Source: Dyadobacter diqingensis
Lineage (GTDB): Bacteria > Bacteroidota > Bacteroidia > Cytophagales > Spirosomataceae
Length of the DNA stretch: 38,412 nt
Reading direction: 5' to 3'
Assembly (NCBI RefSeq): GCF_024220585.1
Contig: NZ_JAMXKF010000015.1
Location: 1 to 38,412, forward strand
Shown here: in pieces, positions 16,279 to 24,822 of the stretch
Layout: every line of letters begins with the position of its first letter
How positions within the stretch are numbered: position 1 is the first letter of the stretch
Program-made: the position numbers and the translations under genes
The notes under the pieces: model-generated
What the model saw: the letters and a program-made list of their open reading frames with translations, nothing else
The model's database searches: none
Told to the model about the DNA's origin: nothing

Positions 16279-17469
16279 ATGAAAAATCTGACGCGTTATC
16301 AGTTAATGGCCATGATGTTTCTCCTTTATTTTATATGGGGATCGTGGTATGGCCAAATGAGTAAGTACATGTTTAGTGAGCTGCATGCCACAGGTGTGCA
16401 GGTGGGTAGTGCGTATGCGGCGTTTTCAATTGCCATGATCATTGCGCCGTTTTTTGTAGGTTTAATTGCCGACAGGTACTTCGCTGCGCAGAAGGTTTTG
16501 GGTGTATTGAGTTTGGCCGGCGCTGTGTTGTTATATGTCCTCACCGGGATTAAAGATGCGGATACTTTCTTCTGGGTGATTTTGGCCTATTGCATCACTT
16601 TTGCACCAACAATGGCCTTGACTACTTCCATTGCGATGTCTCACGTAAAGGATTCGGAAAAAGATTTCCCAACCATCCGTGTGATGGGAACAGTGGCGTG
16701 GATTGTGGTTTCGAATATCATCGGTTACTATGGTCTTGGAAACAGCGTACGGATTTTTGAAATCTCGATGATTACGGCGGCTGTTCTGGGTGTTTATTCT
16801 TTTTTCCTTCCAAACACGCCTCCAAAACCAAGCACGAATACCTCTTTCTCTGCGATTTTAGGATTGGATGCTTTCAAGCTTTTTAAAGATCGTTCCTTTG
16901 CGATTTTCTTTATTTCATCGCTGCTGATTTGTATTCCTTTGTCGTTTTACTATGCAATGGCCAATCCGTCTCTGACAGATTCAGGAATGACTAATGTTGA
17001 GAACAAAATGTCCCTTGGACAGGCTTCCGAGGTTGTATTTATGTTGCTGATTCCTCTGGCGTTTTCTCGTCTGGGTGTGAAATGGATGCTTATCGTAGGG
17101 CTTATTGCCTGGATTGTCCGTTTTGTAGGATTCGGTTACGGTGATGCTTCAAGCGAATGGTTATTGTATCTGGCAATTGTTTTACACGGTGTTTGCTATG
17201 ACTTCTTTTTTGTGACAGGGCAAATTTATACAGACAGCAAAGCGGGAGATAAATATCGTTCATCTGCACAAGGTTTGATTGCCATCGCAACTTATGGTAT
17301 TGGTATGGGGATCGGTTCCTGGATTGCAGGTATCGTTGCCGATATGTATACCGTGGAGGGTGTGAAAAACTGGACAAGCATCTGGATGGTGCCCGCAGGC
17401 ATTGCAGCGATCGTTCTTGTGTTGTTTATACTTTTCTTCCAGGACAACAAAGTTAAAGCGGAAGCGTGA
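16279..17469 (+). CDS. MFS transporter, nucleoside permease-like (NHS family)
   Basis: This 396-aa inner-membrane carrier has about twelve hydrophobic segments. Its sequence resembles the nucleoside:H+ symporter family (NupG/XapB): FLLYFIWGSWYGQMSKYM at the N-terminus, GLIADRYFAAQKVLG between TM2 and TM3, and the diagnostic DFFFVTGQIYTDSKAGDKYRSSAQGL stretch in the second half. The substrate is probably nucleosides, but many Bacteroidota relatives are uncharacterised and may take other solutes. The last codons overlap the GTG start of the DUF486 gene by 4 nt (GTGA), so translation is coupled. Confidence 0.87.
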   Translation: MKNLTRYQLMAMMFLLYFIWGSWYGQMSKYMFSELHATGVQVGSAYAAFSIAMIIAPFFVGLIADRYFAAQKVLGVLSLAGAVLLYVLTGIKDADTFFWVILAYCITFAPTMALTTSIAMSHVKDSEKDFPTIRVMGTVAWIVVSNIIGYYGLGNSVRIFEISMITAAVLGVYSFFLPNTPPKPSTNTSFSAILGLDAFKLFKDRSFAIFFISSLLICIPLSFYYAMANPSLTDSGMTNVENKMSLGQASEVVFMLLIPLAFSRLGVKWMLIVGLIAWIVRFVGFGYGDASSEWLLYLAIVLHGVCYDFFFVTGQIYTDSKAGDKYRSSAQGLIAIATYGIGMGIGSWIAGIVADMYTVEGVKNWTSIWMVPAGIAAIVLVLFILFFQDNKVKAEA

Positions 17470-17834
17470 AAGGAATACTGACCATCGGCCTGCTGATCAT
17501 GTCCAATGCCTTTATGACATTGGCCTGGTACGGACATTTGAAATTCAAGGAGCTTGCCTGGTTTAGTAAACTGGGTATCGTTTCGATTATTCTGATTAGT
17601 TGGGGAATCGCTCTCTTTGAATATTGTTTTCAGGTGCCTGCAAACAGACTTGGCTTTGATGAAAACGGCGGACCGTTTTCGTTATTACAGCTGAAAGTGA
17701 TTCAGGAGGTTATTACGCTGGTCGTGTTCATTATCTTTTCAACGCTGTTTTTCAAAAATGAAACATTCAGGCTGAATCATTTAATTGGGTTCATATTTCT
17801 GGTTTTGGCTGTCTATTTTATTTTTAAGAAATAG
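17466..17834 (+). CDS. DMT-family (DUF486) small membrane protein
   Basis: This 122-aa protein has four predicted membrane helices, and its sequence matches the DUF486 branch of drug/metabolite-transporter-like proteins: GILTIGLLIMSNAFMTLAWYGHLKFK, ISWGIALFEYCFQVPANRLGF, the FSLLQLKVIQEVITLVVF helix, and a final FLVLAVYFIFKK. Function in the family is unknown; it is half the size of a full DMT carrier and may dimerise. The start is GTG at 17466, in the 4-nt overlap with the MFS transporter, so both are made from one message. A strong terminator follows. Confidence 0.88.
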   Translation: MKGILTIGLLIMSNAFMTLAWYGHLKFKELAWFSKLGIVSIILISWGIALFEYCFQVPANRLGFDENGGPFSLLQLKVIQEVITLVVFIIFSTLFFKNETFRLNHLIGFIFLVLAVYFIFKK

Positions 17835-17864
17835 TTTTCGGGTTTCACGCAAAGCAAAAAAGAT

Positions 17865-17909
17865 AAAACGCAGAGGTCGCAAAGTTGATTTGCTGCCTCT
17901 GCGTTTTTT
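17865..17909 (+). terminator. Rho-independent terminator after the MFS-DUF486 operon
   Basis: The arms 17865-17876 and 17896-17907 pair over 12 bp, with an inner 5-bp stem (17879-17883 with 17889-17893), and a T-run follows. It lies about 30 nt after the stop. The AACGCAGAGG-type stem, near a CACGCAAAG stretch, resembles widespread Bacteroidota intergenic repeats. Confidence 0.8.
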
Positions 17910-17972
17910 AGTAAAATTCAATTAATTTGAAGGCTATCGGGATTTGCTGTTGGTATAGTGTATTATTGGATA

Positions 17973-18017
17973 GTCAGCTGTTGAGCAGTTAGCTGTTGGA
18001 TTGTTAGCTGTTGGGCG
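17973..18017 (+). repeat. Three 15-nt tandem repeats with core AGCTGTTG
   Basis: Units start at 17973, 17988 and 18003, exactly 15 nt apart, each beginning GTYAGCTGTTG; the last four positions vary. The third unit runs into the left arm of the large inverted repeat. Confidence 0.8.
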
Positions 18018-18155
18018 TAGTCTCCAGACTACGTCCGAGCGTCATCGGTTTCCGACCGAAACGATAAGATTAAAATTGATTTATGGAATAATAATCTGTT
18101 TCTGCGGTCGGAGACCGTGTGACACACAGACGTAGTCTGGAGGTTACGCCTAACG
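18009..18155. repeat. Long imperfect inverted repeat (MITE- or REP-like element)
   Basis: The arms 18009-18035 and 18129-18155 match as inverted copies at 23 of 27 positions. The inner flanks pair too, with bulges (around 18041-18063 and 18100-18124), leaving a short AT-rich loop near 18066-18095. A further inverted copy of the first 12 nt lies at 18174-18185. Each arm also contains a small self-palindrome (CGTAGTCT-CC-AGACTACG). No transposase is encoded. Confidence 0.75.
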
Positions 18156-18181
18156 ACTTAACAGAACAGCAGCCTACGCCC

Positions 18182-18227
18182 AACATAAGACAGGCCATGA
18201 GGCGAACTTCATGGCCTGTCTTATGTT
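18182..18227. terminator. Perfect 19-bp hairpin between convergent genes
   Basis: The arms 18182-18200 and 18209-18227 are perfect inverted repeats with an 8-nt loop. It lies 38 nt after the RRM gene stop and probably acts as its terminator, although the T-run is poor. Confidence 0.7.
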
Positions 18228-18265
18228 AAAAATATAATTTCAGAAATTGGTCGTATTTTCAATTA

Positions 18266-18778
18266 TCACCAGTCATCTCTGTCTCTGGAATCACCTCTTT
18301 TAGAGCCGCCGCCTTTTTTGTAATCTCCATCTCTGCCGCCGCGGCCATAATCAGATTTAGGTTTTCCTCCATATCCGCCGCTGCCACCGCCGTAACCTCC
18401 GCCACCGCTGTTTCCACCACCGCTATATCCTCCACCGCCTCCACTGTATCCACCACCGGCAGGCTTGTTTCTTCCAAAGCTGGAACTTCTGTCGCCTCCT
18501 CCGCTACTCGTTCTTGGCTGATCACCCGACGTTCTTTCTTTTTTCTGCGATTCGTTAACTACTAAAGGTCTACCGTACATTTCAACCCCGTTCAACTCAC
18601 TTATGGCTAGTTTAGCCTGTTCCTCATCAGGCATTTCTACAAACCCAAACCCTTTGCTTTGACGTGTAATTTTGTCAATAATAATTTTTGCGGAGCTTAC
18701 TTCACCAAATTTCTCAAAAGCTTCACGCAACTCGCTTTCTTTTAACTTAAAAGAAAGACTCCCAACAAAAATGTCCAT
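18266..18778 (-). CDS. Glycine-rich RNA-binding protein (single RRM)
   Basis: This is a 170-aa protein with one RNA recognition motif (about 1-77): RNP2 is IFVGSLSF (3-10) and RNP1 is KGFGFVEM (42-49), both with the aromatic residues that stack on RNA. The C-terminal part (about 95-170) is a Gly/Ser/Tyr repeat region with GGYSGGG-type units ending in an Arg/Asp-rich DSRDRDDW tail, like cold-inducible RNA-binding proteins of cyanobacteria and plants. It probably binds mRNA and may tend to condense; this is inference. The start is ATG at 18778, 45 nt downstream of the SMP-30-like gene, so read-through is possible. Confidence 0.92.
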   Translation of the reverse strand: MDIFVGSLSFKLKESELREAFEKFGEVSSAKIIIDKITRQSKGFGFVEMPDEEQAKLAISELNGVEMYGRPLVVNESQKKERTSGDQPRTSSGGGDRSSSFGRNKPAGGGYSGGGGGYSGGGNSGGGGYGGGSGGYGGKPKSDYGRGGRDGDYKKGGGSKRGDSRDRDDW

Positions 18779-18823
18779 AGAAATGCCTGTTTTTTTAATT
18801 TTGTTTTGTTCTGTTAAATATAT

Positions 18824-19657
18824 TTATTTTAACTGATATGCTACCACACTATTTTTGAAAAATGTTGGTACATATACAATCTTTTTAACCGGATCATAGC
18901 CGATATCTGCTGTATTGCTCGTTGCAGGCCGTGTATCCAGTATCAGTTCTTTCGATCCGTCCGATTTTACATAATAAACAGCACCTGCCCAGGAAGACAC
19001 AATATATTCACCTGGTTTTACCTGTTCGATGCCGTCTGTGCTCTTTTCCATGCCTTCGGCAATGGTCGTTGCTTTTTTGCTGGCATCCAGTCTGATCAAT
19101 GATCCGCTGTCGAGGATCAGCAAATCCGAGCCAACCGCCAGTAACCCGTTCGGGCGCGTCAGTGTTTCGTAATACGTAGAAATTTTACCGTCTTTCAACA
19201 AATGAACTTTATGAAGATCGGAGTCAGACACGTAAATGTTTCCCTTCGCATCAATGGTCAGGTCATTTAAAAATTTAGCTCCTTCGACCGGATACTTTTG
19301 AAGAATTTTTCCGGTTTTGAAGTCAATTTCTACGATGTCTGTAACGTCCGCAACATAAAATTTAGAGCCTAATTTGCCCATTCCTTTTGGCGCATTAAGT
19401 CCCGATACCCAGTTTAGATCAATGATTTTCCCGTCCAGCCCTACTTTTCCAATCGCTCCTTTTCCATCCTTTTCGCCAGATTTTCCGTCAATTTGAGCTA
19501 CATACAGCAGTTTATCTGTTGCACTGTAAAACACAGACTCTGGCACGGGAATCGTGGCTTCTGTTGCCCAGATTTGTGTCAAGGTATTTTGAGCCTGCGC
19601 GGTCAAAGCAGCAGAAGTGGCTAGTAATGCAGTTAATAAAATGTTTTTGGTTTTCAT
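18824..19657 (-). CDS. Exported SMP-30/gluconolactonase-like beta-propeller
   Basis: This is a 277-aa periplasmic protein with a signal peptide (about 1-22, ending LTAQAQ). The body has the repeating strand pattern of six-bladed propellers: PESVFYSATDKLLYVAQID, NAPKGMGKLGSKFYVADV, FLNDLTIDAKGNIYVSDSD and LTRPNGLLAVGSDLLILDSG. The Glu in PESV, Asn in RPNG and Asp in GNIYVSDS positions correspond to metal ligands in SMP-30-type lactonases, so a lactonase role is possible, but a binding role is equally so. It lies 145 nt downstream of the DUF1080/HEAT gene with a terminator between, and a candidate promoter precedes it. Confidence 0.78.
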   Translation of the reverse strand: MKTKNILLTALLATSAALTAQAQNTLTQIWATEATIPVPESVFYSATDKLLYVAQIDGKSGEKDGKGAIGKVGLDGKIIDLNWVSGLNAPKGMGKLGSKFYVADVTDIVEIDFKTGKILQKYPVEGAKFLNDLTIDAKGNIYVSDSDLHKVHLLKDGKISTYYETLTRPNGLLAVGSDLLILDSGSLIRLDASKKATTIAEGMEKSTDGIEQVKPGEYIVSSWAGAVYYVKSDGSKELILDTRPATSNTADIGYDPVKKIVYVPTFFKNSVVAYQLK

Positions 19658-19725
19658 CCGGCCTTTGTTTTGGTTAGCTTTTAAGAAATAGATAGGAATA
19701 TTAACTGAACATAAATTTGTTATAC

Positions 19726-19733
19726 CAAAGCTA
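19726..19733 (-). promoter_or_regulatory. Candidate -7 element of the SMP-30-like gene
   Basis: On the minus strand TAGCTTTG matches TAnnTTTG, 68 nt before the ATG and just after the upstream terminator. No properly spaced -33 element is evident. Confidence 0.35.
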
Positions 19734-19748
19734 AATAAAAAAATACAA

Positions 19749-19780
19749 AAAAAGTCCGGTCGTTTCTGACCGAACTTTTT
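19749..19780. terminator. Bidirectional-looking terminator after the DUF1080/HEAT gene
   Basis: The arms 19749-19761 and 19768-19780 pair with one C-A mismatch. A-rich and T-rich flanks give a T-run on both strands. It probably ends the minus-strand transcript of the HEAT/DUF1080 gene. Confidence 0.65.
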
Positions 19781-19802
19781 TAAATTTTTTGCAAAAGTAG
19801 CG

Positions 19803-22800
19803 TTACTTCTTCTTTTTGGCTTTTTTCTTGCCCGTAGTAACAGGCTCTTCTACGACTTTCGTCAAGTCTTTGATGCGGATATTTCTGAATTTCAGCGGAG
19901 AACCGTGTCCAAGGAAACCAAGATGCCCCGAGGTATTTTTCAAGCCCGGATGTTCACGGTGGTCTGCGGTTCCGTTTTTGCTTGCTTCCGCAAGATCCCC
20001 TTCGGTGATCACTGTTCCGTTCAAGGTTACCTTGATTTTAGAACCTTTCAGATAAACCTCTTCGTAGTTCCATTCGCCCAAAGGTTTCAGATATCCGCGT
20101 TTTGCAGGAATAATCCCGTATGCTGAACCGTGATACTGATACTCTTTCAAATCCTTATAAATGTCAGCATCGTTATCCAGAATCTGAATCTCCGTTCCGA
20201 CATAAGCAGCGTCGCCTTCCAGCGGTGTACGAATTCCTAGTCCGTTGTTCGCACCAGGCGTAAGTTGGAATTCAAAACGGAAAACGAAGTCGCTGTACTC
20301 GTCTTTTGAATAAAGATTGCCTTTTCCGCCGCCGTGAGGATTCAATACCATTTCACCATTTTGACTTGTGTAATCCGTGGTATTGCCGGTCCATTCGTGC
20401 ATGTTGGTGCCGTCGAAAAGGATTTTGTAACCTTCTTTCTTTTCTTCTTCTGAAAGAACAAACGGTTCCGGACGAGGGATTTCGCGAACATAGATATCAC
20501 GGTAATAAATGATGTTTCCGTGTGCCTGCAATTCCAGTTGTTCTTTTACAAAAATTGGCAATTTACGGTCCCAGTAGTTTTCAAGAATTACGTTATCAAC
20601 TACTTTTTCCCCGTTTAACTCCACAGTCACACGGTCGCCGATCATGGTAATGTGGAAATTATTCCAGTCGCCGATGGCGTTGTCAGCAAGTTTGGTCGGG
20701 TTTTTAGGATTTTTTGCATTGTTATACAAACCTCCCGAACCCACCTGCGCACCAACTTCCACACGCGAAGTATCCCAGATTTGAACCTGCGGCGTTCCGC
20801 GAAGATAAATTCCCGCATCACCTTTTGACTCAATTTTCCAGTCTACAAACATTTCAAAATCTCCGTATTGTTTTACAGTACAAAGGTTATCGCCATGACC
20901 TGAGAAAACCAGCTCGCCGTTTTTAGCAGCCCAGCCCGAACGCATCACTTCGTCCGCTTTTTTCTGTTTAAATGCCAAAGTATCGGCGCTCATTTTACCG
21001 CGTGCTATCGGATTTTCAACCAGACCTTTCCAGCCTGAAAGATCTTTTCCGTTGAACAACGAAACAAATCCGTCTCCCGCCTGCATCTCAGACAAGTGCT
21101 TACGGATCGATTCTTTCTGGTATTCAGCATCCTGTCCTTTTAAAACCGATGAAGTTTTTGTCAGAAGTGAACGAACTTCTTCACCCGTGAAATTTTTATT
21201 AGCCAGGCCAACACTCATCACAGCCTGAGCCGCAGCTTGCTGAACAGCACCGGTTGCGTCAAGATATTTACCGGCTAAAAGTAAGGAACCAAAGGTTTTA
21301 TATTTCGGCAATTCTTTCAGGATCAGTTCTTTCTGTGCATCGGTTTTAGCGATATCAAGCGCATTGTGCAGCATCAAAACTTTATTAACCGGCGTTTTCG
21401 GCGATTTTGTAATGCCTGACACATAACCCGTTAACGCAAGATTGAAATCTTCGCTGTCGCTTGATTTTTTGGCGATCGCTAAAAGTTCGTTAGCAGCGCT
21501 TGCATCCGTCCAGTTGGAAAGTGCAGCGATGGCTGCTTTTTTAGAAACCGCATCGCCAGAATTGTAAGAAGAAACAACAGAAGTTAAAGCTTTGGCACCA
21601 CCGATACTAGCCAAAACCGCAAGATAACGCGATTGTTTGTCGGCAGGAGAAGCAGTGATTTGTTTCAGGATAAGGTCGCTCTGAGCAGAGGCATTGCCTG
21701 AACCTTTCACACCGGTTATAACCGCTTTCTGAACAGCAGAAACTTCGTCAGCACTGTTTACTGAGTTCAAAAGTGTGAACAACTGAGGCAGGTCATTTGA
21801 AGTAGCCAATGATTTTAATGCGCTGAAAGCTGCCGTTTTCACTTCCGGATTTGCACTGGTCAGTAATGCCGAAACAGTACTCATTTTAGAACTGGCAGCT
21901 CTTGCGGCCAGCACATCAATGACAGCCGGTTGTGCAGTTGCAGGTAAAGCCGGCAATGCCGCAGCAAGCTGATCAACCACAGTATTTCCTTTCAAAGTCA
22001 AAAGCGTATTTTTAACGGCTTTTATTTCGTCAGCAGTTCCTTTTTTCAAGATGGGAAGTAATGCAGGCAGGCTGCTTTCCCCACCGATTTTTCCGGCGGC
22101 CCAGATCGCCGCGGTTTTTACTTTTGGATCTTTCGATAACAAAGATTTGGTTACGGCCGGCAAAGCGTCTTTCGACTCGGTACGTCCCAACATGTAGATG
22201 ATCTCAGACTGAACTTCCGGCTTTACTTTTTTCAAAGCATTCAACCAAGGCGTAGTGCCGTCTGCCATCGTGTATTTTTGTCCCAGTTTCAATGCCGCAG
22301 CACGATACTCAGCATCAGTACTTTCCAGTGCTTTTACCAAAACAGGAACACTTTCACGTTTTTTGCTGTCTGCATAAATTTTCAAAGCAGCCGAACGCGC
22401 ATCGGTCTGTTTTGGATCAACCAAAGAGGTTGTAAGTGTCAGCGTCGCTTTTTCTGCAATCGGTGCATTGCCTGTTAAAGACAAACGCGACAGATAATTC
22501 AGATAAGCGGCAGTGGAATTGGCTTCATCATAACCATAATTTGCTTTTTTTGCAGCAGCGGCTAATATCGTTTCCGAAGAAGGAACGCCGATTTCAGAAA
22601 GCGCGAATAAACTTACTTTACGCAGGTTAAGCGTTTCGCTTACAGCTGTTTTTTCAATGGCTGAGGCGGCATCTTTATAGCGACTTGCGCCCAATGCTTC
22701 CGTAATCGAGATTTGCGGATTGCCTTTTGCATTGGCCAAACCTTGCAATAATGCCTTTCCGGCAGCTTCCGATCCGATTCTTGCCAACGTTCTGGCGGCA

Positions 22801-23252
22801 GGTCCTGATAATTTTTCGTCAGTCAAAAATGTTGCTAATGTCGGAACCGCTTCGTCTTTACCAATTGTTTGCAGCTGGTAAATCAAAAACTGCTTACTTT
22901 CCGAAGCCTCCACTTTTGACAAAGCCTCAACATAGGCTTCGGCGGCTGTTTTACGCCATGCTTCTTTTCCAGCCTGTGCGGAATAATAAGTAAAACCACC
23001 CAAAGCATATTGCACTTTGCTATCGTCTCCTTTGCCCGGGGCTGCCAGCATCGTCGCAATCTGAACCAGACCTGGTTTTCCAAGTTCGGCCAGTTCATCC
23101 ATGCTTTTCTTTAACTGTGTTGCATTATCAGCCGGAAGCTGCGCCAACAAATCGGCGATCCGGGTTGATAGGGTCCTGTTTTTATCCAATTGAGCCATTG
23201 CGCCCGTATTCAGCATACAGCAGGCAAGCAGCGCATATATAATTTTTTTCAT
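19803..23252 (-). CDS. Large exported HEAT-repeat protein with two DUF1080 domains
   Basis: This is a 1149-aa secreted protein. A signal peptide (about 1-21, ending GAMAQ) is followed by roughly 680 residues of Ala-rich helical HEAT/PBS-like repeats (repeated VPVLVKALES-, LPALLPILKK- and DAASAIEKTA-type units). Two DUF1080 (3-keto-disaccharide hydrolase-like) concanavalin-type domains come next, near 725-935 (FVSLFNGKDLSGWKG) and 937-1130 (YKILFDGTNMHEWTG), then a Lys-rich tail. DUF1080 proteins are known from 3-keto-glycoside cleavage. The HEAT scaffold may bind a partner or polysaccharide. ATG 23252 is preferred to in-frame codons up to 23297 because it starts the signal peptide. It follows the MocA gene by 82 nt and is probably co-transcribed. 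Confidence 0.88.
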   Translation of the reverse strand: MKKIIYALLACCMLNTGAMAQLDKNRTLSTRIADLLAQLPADNATQLKKSMDELAELGKPGLVQIATMLAAPGKGDDSKVQYALGGFTYYSAQAGKEAWRKTAAEAYVEALSKVEASESKQFLIYQLQTIGKDEAVPTLATFLTDEKLSGPAARTLARIGSEAAGKALLQGLANAKGNPQISITEALGASRYKDAASAIEKTAVSETLNLRKVSLFALSEIGVPSSETILAAAAKKANYGYDEANSTAAYLNYLSRLSLTGNAPIAEKATLTLTTSLVDPKQTDARSAALKIYADSKKRESVPVLVKALESTDAEYRAAALKLGQKYTMADGTTPWLNALKKVKPEVQSEIIYMLGRTESKDALPAVTKSLLSKDPKVKTAAIWAAGKIGGESSLPALLPILKKGTADEIKAVKNTLLTLKGNTVVDQLAAALPALPATAQPAVIDVLAARAASSKMSTVSALLTSANPEVKTAAFSALKSLATSNDLPQLFTLLNSVNSADEVSAVQKAVITGVKGSGNASAQSDLILKQITASPADKQSRYLAVLASIGGAKALTSVVSSYNSGDAVSKKAAIAALSNWTDASAANELLAIAKKSSDSEDFNLALTGYVSGITKSPKTPVNKVLMLHNALDIAKTDAQKELILKELPKYKTFGSLLLAGKYLDATGAVQQAAAQAVMSVGLANKNFTGEEVRSLLTKTSSVLKGQDAEYQKESIRKHLSEMQAGDGFVSLFNGKDLSGWKGLVENPIARGKMSADTLAFKQKKADEVMRSGWAAKNGELVFSGHGDNLCTVKQYGDFEMFVDWKIESKGDAGIYLRGTPQVQIWDTSRVEVGAQVGSGGLYNNAKNPKNPTKLADNAIGDWNNFHITMIGDRVTVELNGEKVVDNVILENYWDRKLPIFVKEQLELQAHGNIIYYRDIYVREIPRPEPFVLSEEEKKEGYKILFDGTNMHEWTGNTTDYTSQNGEMVLNPHGGGKGNLYSKDEYSDFVFRFEFQLTPGANNGLGIRTPLEGDAAYVGTEIQILDNDADIYKDLKEYQYHGSAYGIIPAKRGYLKPLGEWNYEEVYLKGSKIKVTLNGTVITEGDLAEASKNGTADHREHPGLKNTSGHLGFLGHGSPLKFRNIRIKDLTKVVEEPVTTGKKKAKKKK

Positions 23253-23334
23253 GATTTGTTTTAAATGAATGAAACGGTTTCGCATTTTTCTCCACATCTT
23301 TTACCAGGTCGGGAGGTTTCTGCTTTCATACTAT

Positions 23335-24609
23335 TTACATTGTCCATGGACCACGCATAGGCTGGTCGATCAGACGGTTTGCACCTTCATCGTCGATAAA
23401 TTCCTGCTTCACAGGATCGAATTTCAACGACCGGCCCAAACGTAGCGCGATCAGTCCCATGTTGACCAACGTACAGGAACGGTGTCCGTTTTCTTCATTC
23501 AATGCAAATTTCTGACGGCTTTTTACCGCTTCAACAAAATCGGTAACCTGTGGTTCAGGATCCGGGAAGGCAGCCAGTTTCTTTTCAAGATCCGGGATAT
23601 CCGAACGGAAGTTTGGATATAGTTTGCCTTTTGGTCCTTCAATATAAGCGACGTTTTCGTCCTTTGCCTCGCCATCCAGTACGATCTGGCAACCATCTGC
23701 ATAAGTATATGTAATGCGTCTCCACGTGCCAACGGCTTCCGTATGCTGCTGTGGGGCATCCACCTCCACACTTACCGGACTAGTGTCATCTTTGCCAAGG
23801 AAATACTGGATCGGGTCAATGTAATGTTGTCCCATATCACCCAGTCCGCCGCCATCATAATCCCAATAGCCACGGAAAGTCTGGTGTACGCGGTGTGCGC
23901 TGTATGGTTTGTAAGGTGCCGGCCCGAGCCACATATCGTAGTCAAGTTCGGCCGGAACAGGCTGAGGTTCATTAACCGTTTTTCCAACCCAGTAAAATTT
24001 CCAGTCAAAACCGGTATGTTTGCTCACCGTCACTTTCAACGGCCAGCCTAACAATCCGCTCTGAACCAATTTCTTGATTGGTTTCACGGTTGTTTTCATA
24101 CCATAAAAATTATCTTCAAAACGGAACCAGGTATTCAGACGGAAAATTCTTCCGTGCTGCTGAACTGCTTCAACCAAACGTTTTCCTTCACCGATGGTCC
24201 GTGTCATTGGTTTTTCACACCAGACGTCTTTCCCAGCACGTGCAGCGTCGGCTGCGATGATCCCGTGCCAATGTGGAGGCGTAGCTACGTGAACGATATC
24301 AACTTCGGGTAATTGGATTAATTCGCGGTAGTCTGAAAAAGTTTTTACGCCTTTGTCAACCAGATCAACGGCCTTCTGAAGGTGGGTTTTATCAACATCG
24401 CAAAGTGCTACTACTTTGGTGCCGGCATAGGGAATGTGGCCGCGCCCCATGGAGCCTACGCCCACAATGGCTTTGGTAAGCTGGTCGCTGGGAGCAATAA
24501 AGCCTTTGCCTAATACATGGCGGGGTACGATGGAAAATGTGGCGAGCGTCGCCAGCGAACCTTTAATAAAGTTACGCCTGGACGAAGAAGTGCCTTTCTT
24601 TTCTTTCAT
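23335..24609 (-). CDS. Tat-exported Gfo/Idh/MocA family oxidoreductase
   Basis: This is a 424-aa NAD(P)-dependent oxidoreductase. The N-terminus has a twin-arginine signal (SSRRNFIKGS followed by a hydrophobic stretch and PRHVLG), so it is exported folded with its cofactor. The Rossmann motif is GVGSMGRGH (about 51-59), followed by VALCDVD and the family mark WCEKPM with its conserved Lys near 133. The C-terminal half has GGGLGDMGQHYIDPIQYFLG, which includes the usual active-site His region. Such proteins oxidise or epimerise sugars, including glycoside 3-dehydrogenases. Direct linkage to the DUF1080 protein supports a 3-keto-sugar step; the sugar is unknown. Confidence 0.88.
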   Translation of the reverse strand: MKEKKGTSSSRRNFIKGSLATLATFSIVPRHVLGKGFIAPSDQLTKAIVGVGSMGRGHIPYAGTKVVALCDVDKTHLQKAVDLVDKGVKTFSDYRELIQLPEVDIVHVATPPHWHGIIAADAARAGKDVWCEKPMTRTIGEGKRLVEAVQQHGRIFRLNTWFRFEDNFYGMKTTVKPIKKLVQSGLLGWPLKVTVSKHTGFDWKFYWVGKTVNEPQPVPAELDYDMWLGPAPYKPYSAHRVHQTFRGYWDYDGGGLGDMGQHYIDPIQYFLGKDDTSPVSVEVDAPQQHTEAVGTWRRITYTYADGCQIVLDGEAKDENVAYIEGPKGKLYPNFRSDIPDLEKKLAAFPDPEPQVTDFVEAVKSRQKFALNEENGHRSCTLVNMGLIALRLGRSLKFDPVKQEFIDDEGANRLIDQPMRGPWTM

Positions 24610-24822
24610 TAGTTAAGGGATAATTTAGGAATTTGAAAAGTATAGGATTGTAAATAATATTATTAAATACGTGTGAAATTATGACATTATTTAGAATGTA
24701 GCAAAAGGAGTTCCGCGATTCGGGATAATATTTCAGTTTAACTTCTTATCCGACAATTGTCTTGGGAGGTTTCAGCGCTTTGTCAAAAACTACGGGCTGG
24801 ATTTGCGCATATAACATAAAGT

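Larger units (their letters stand above)
17835..18265. other. 431-nt repeat-rich convergent intergenic region
   Basis: No gene was recognised here. The region holds a strong plus-strand terminator (17865-17909), three 15-nt tandem repeats (17973-18017), a long inverted repeat (18009-18155, with outer arms to 18185) and a perfect 19-bp hairpin (18182-18227). It separates convergent genes, so these are not promoters. Confidence 0.8.

Noticed and set aside
18259..18525. 88-codon frame rich in Val/Glu/Ala within the RRM gene
   Set aside because: It arises from the Gly-rich repeat codons read in another frame.
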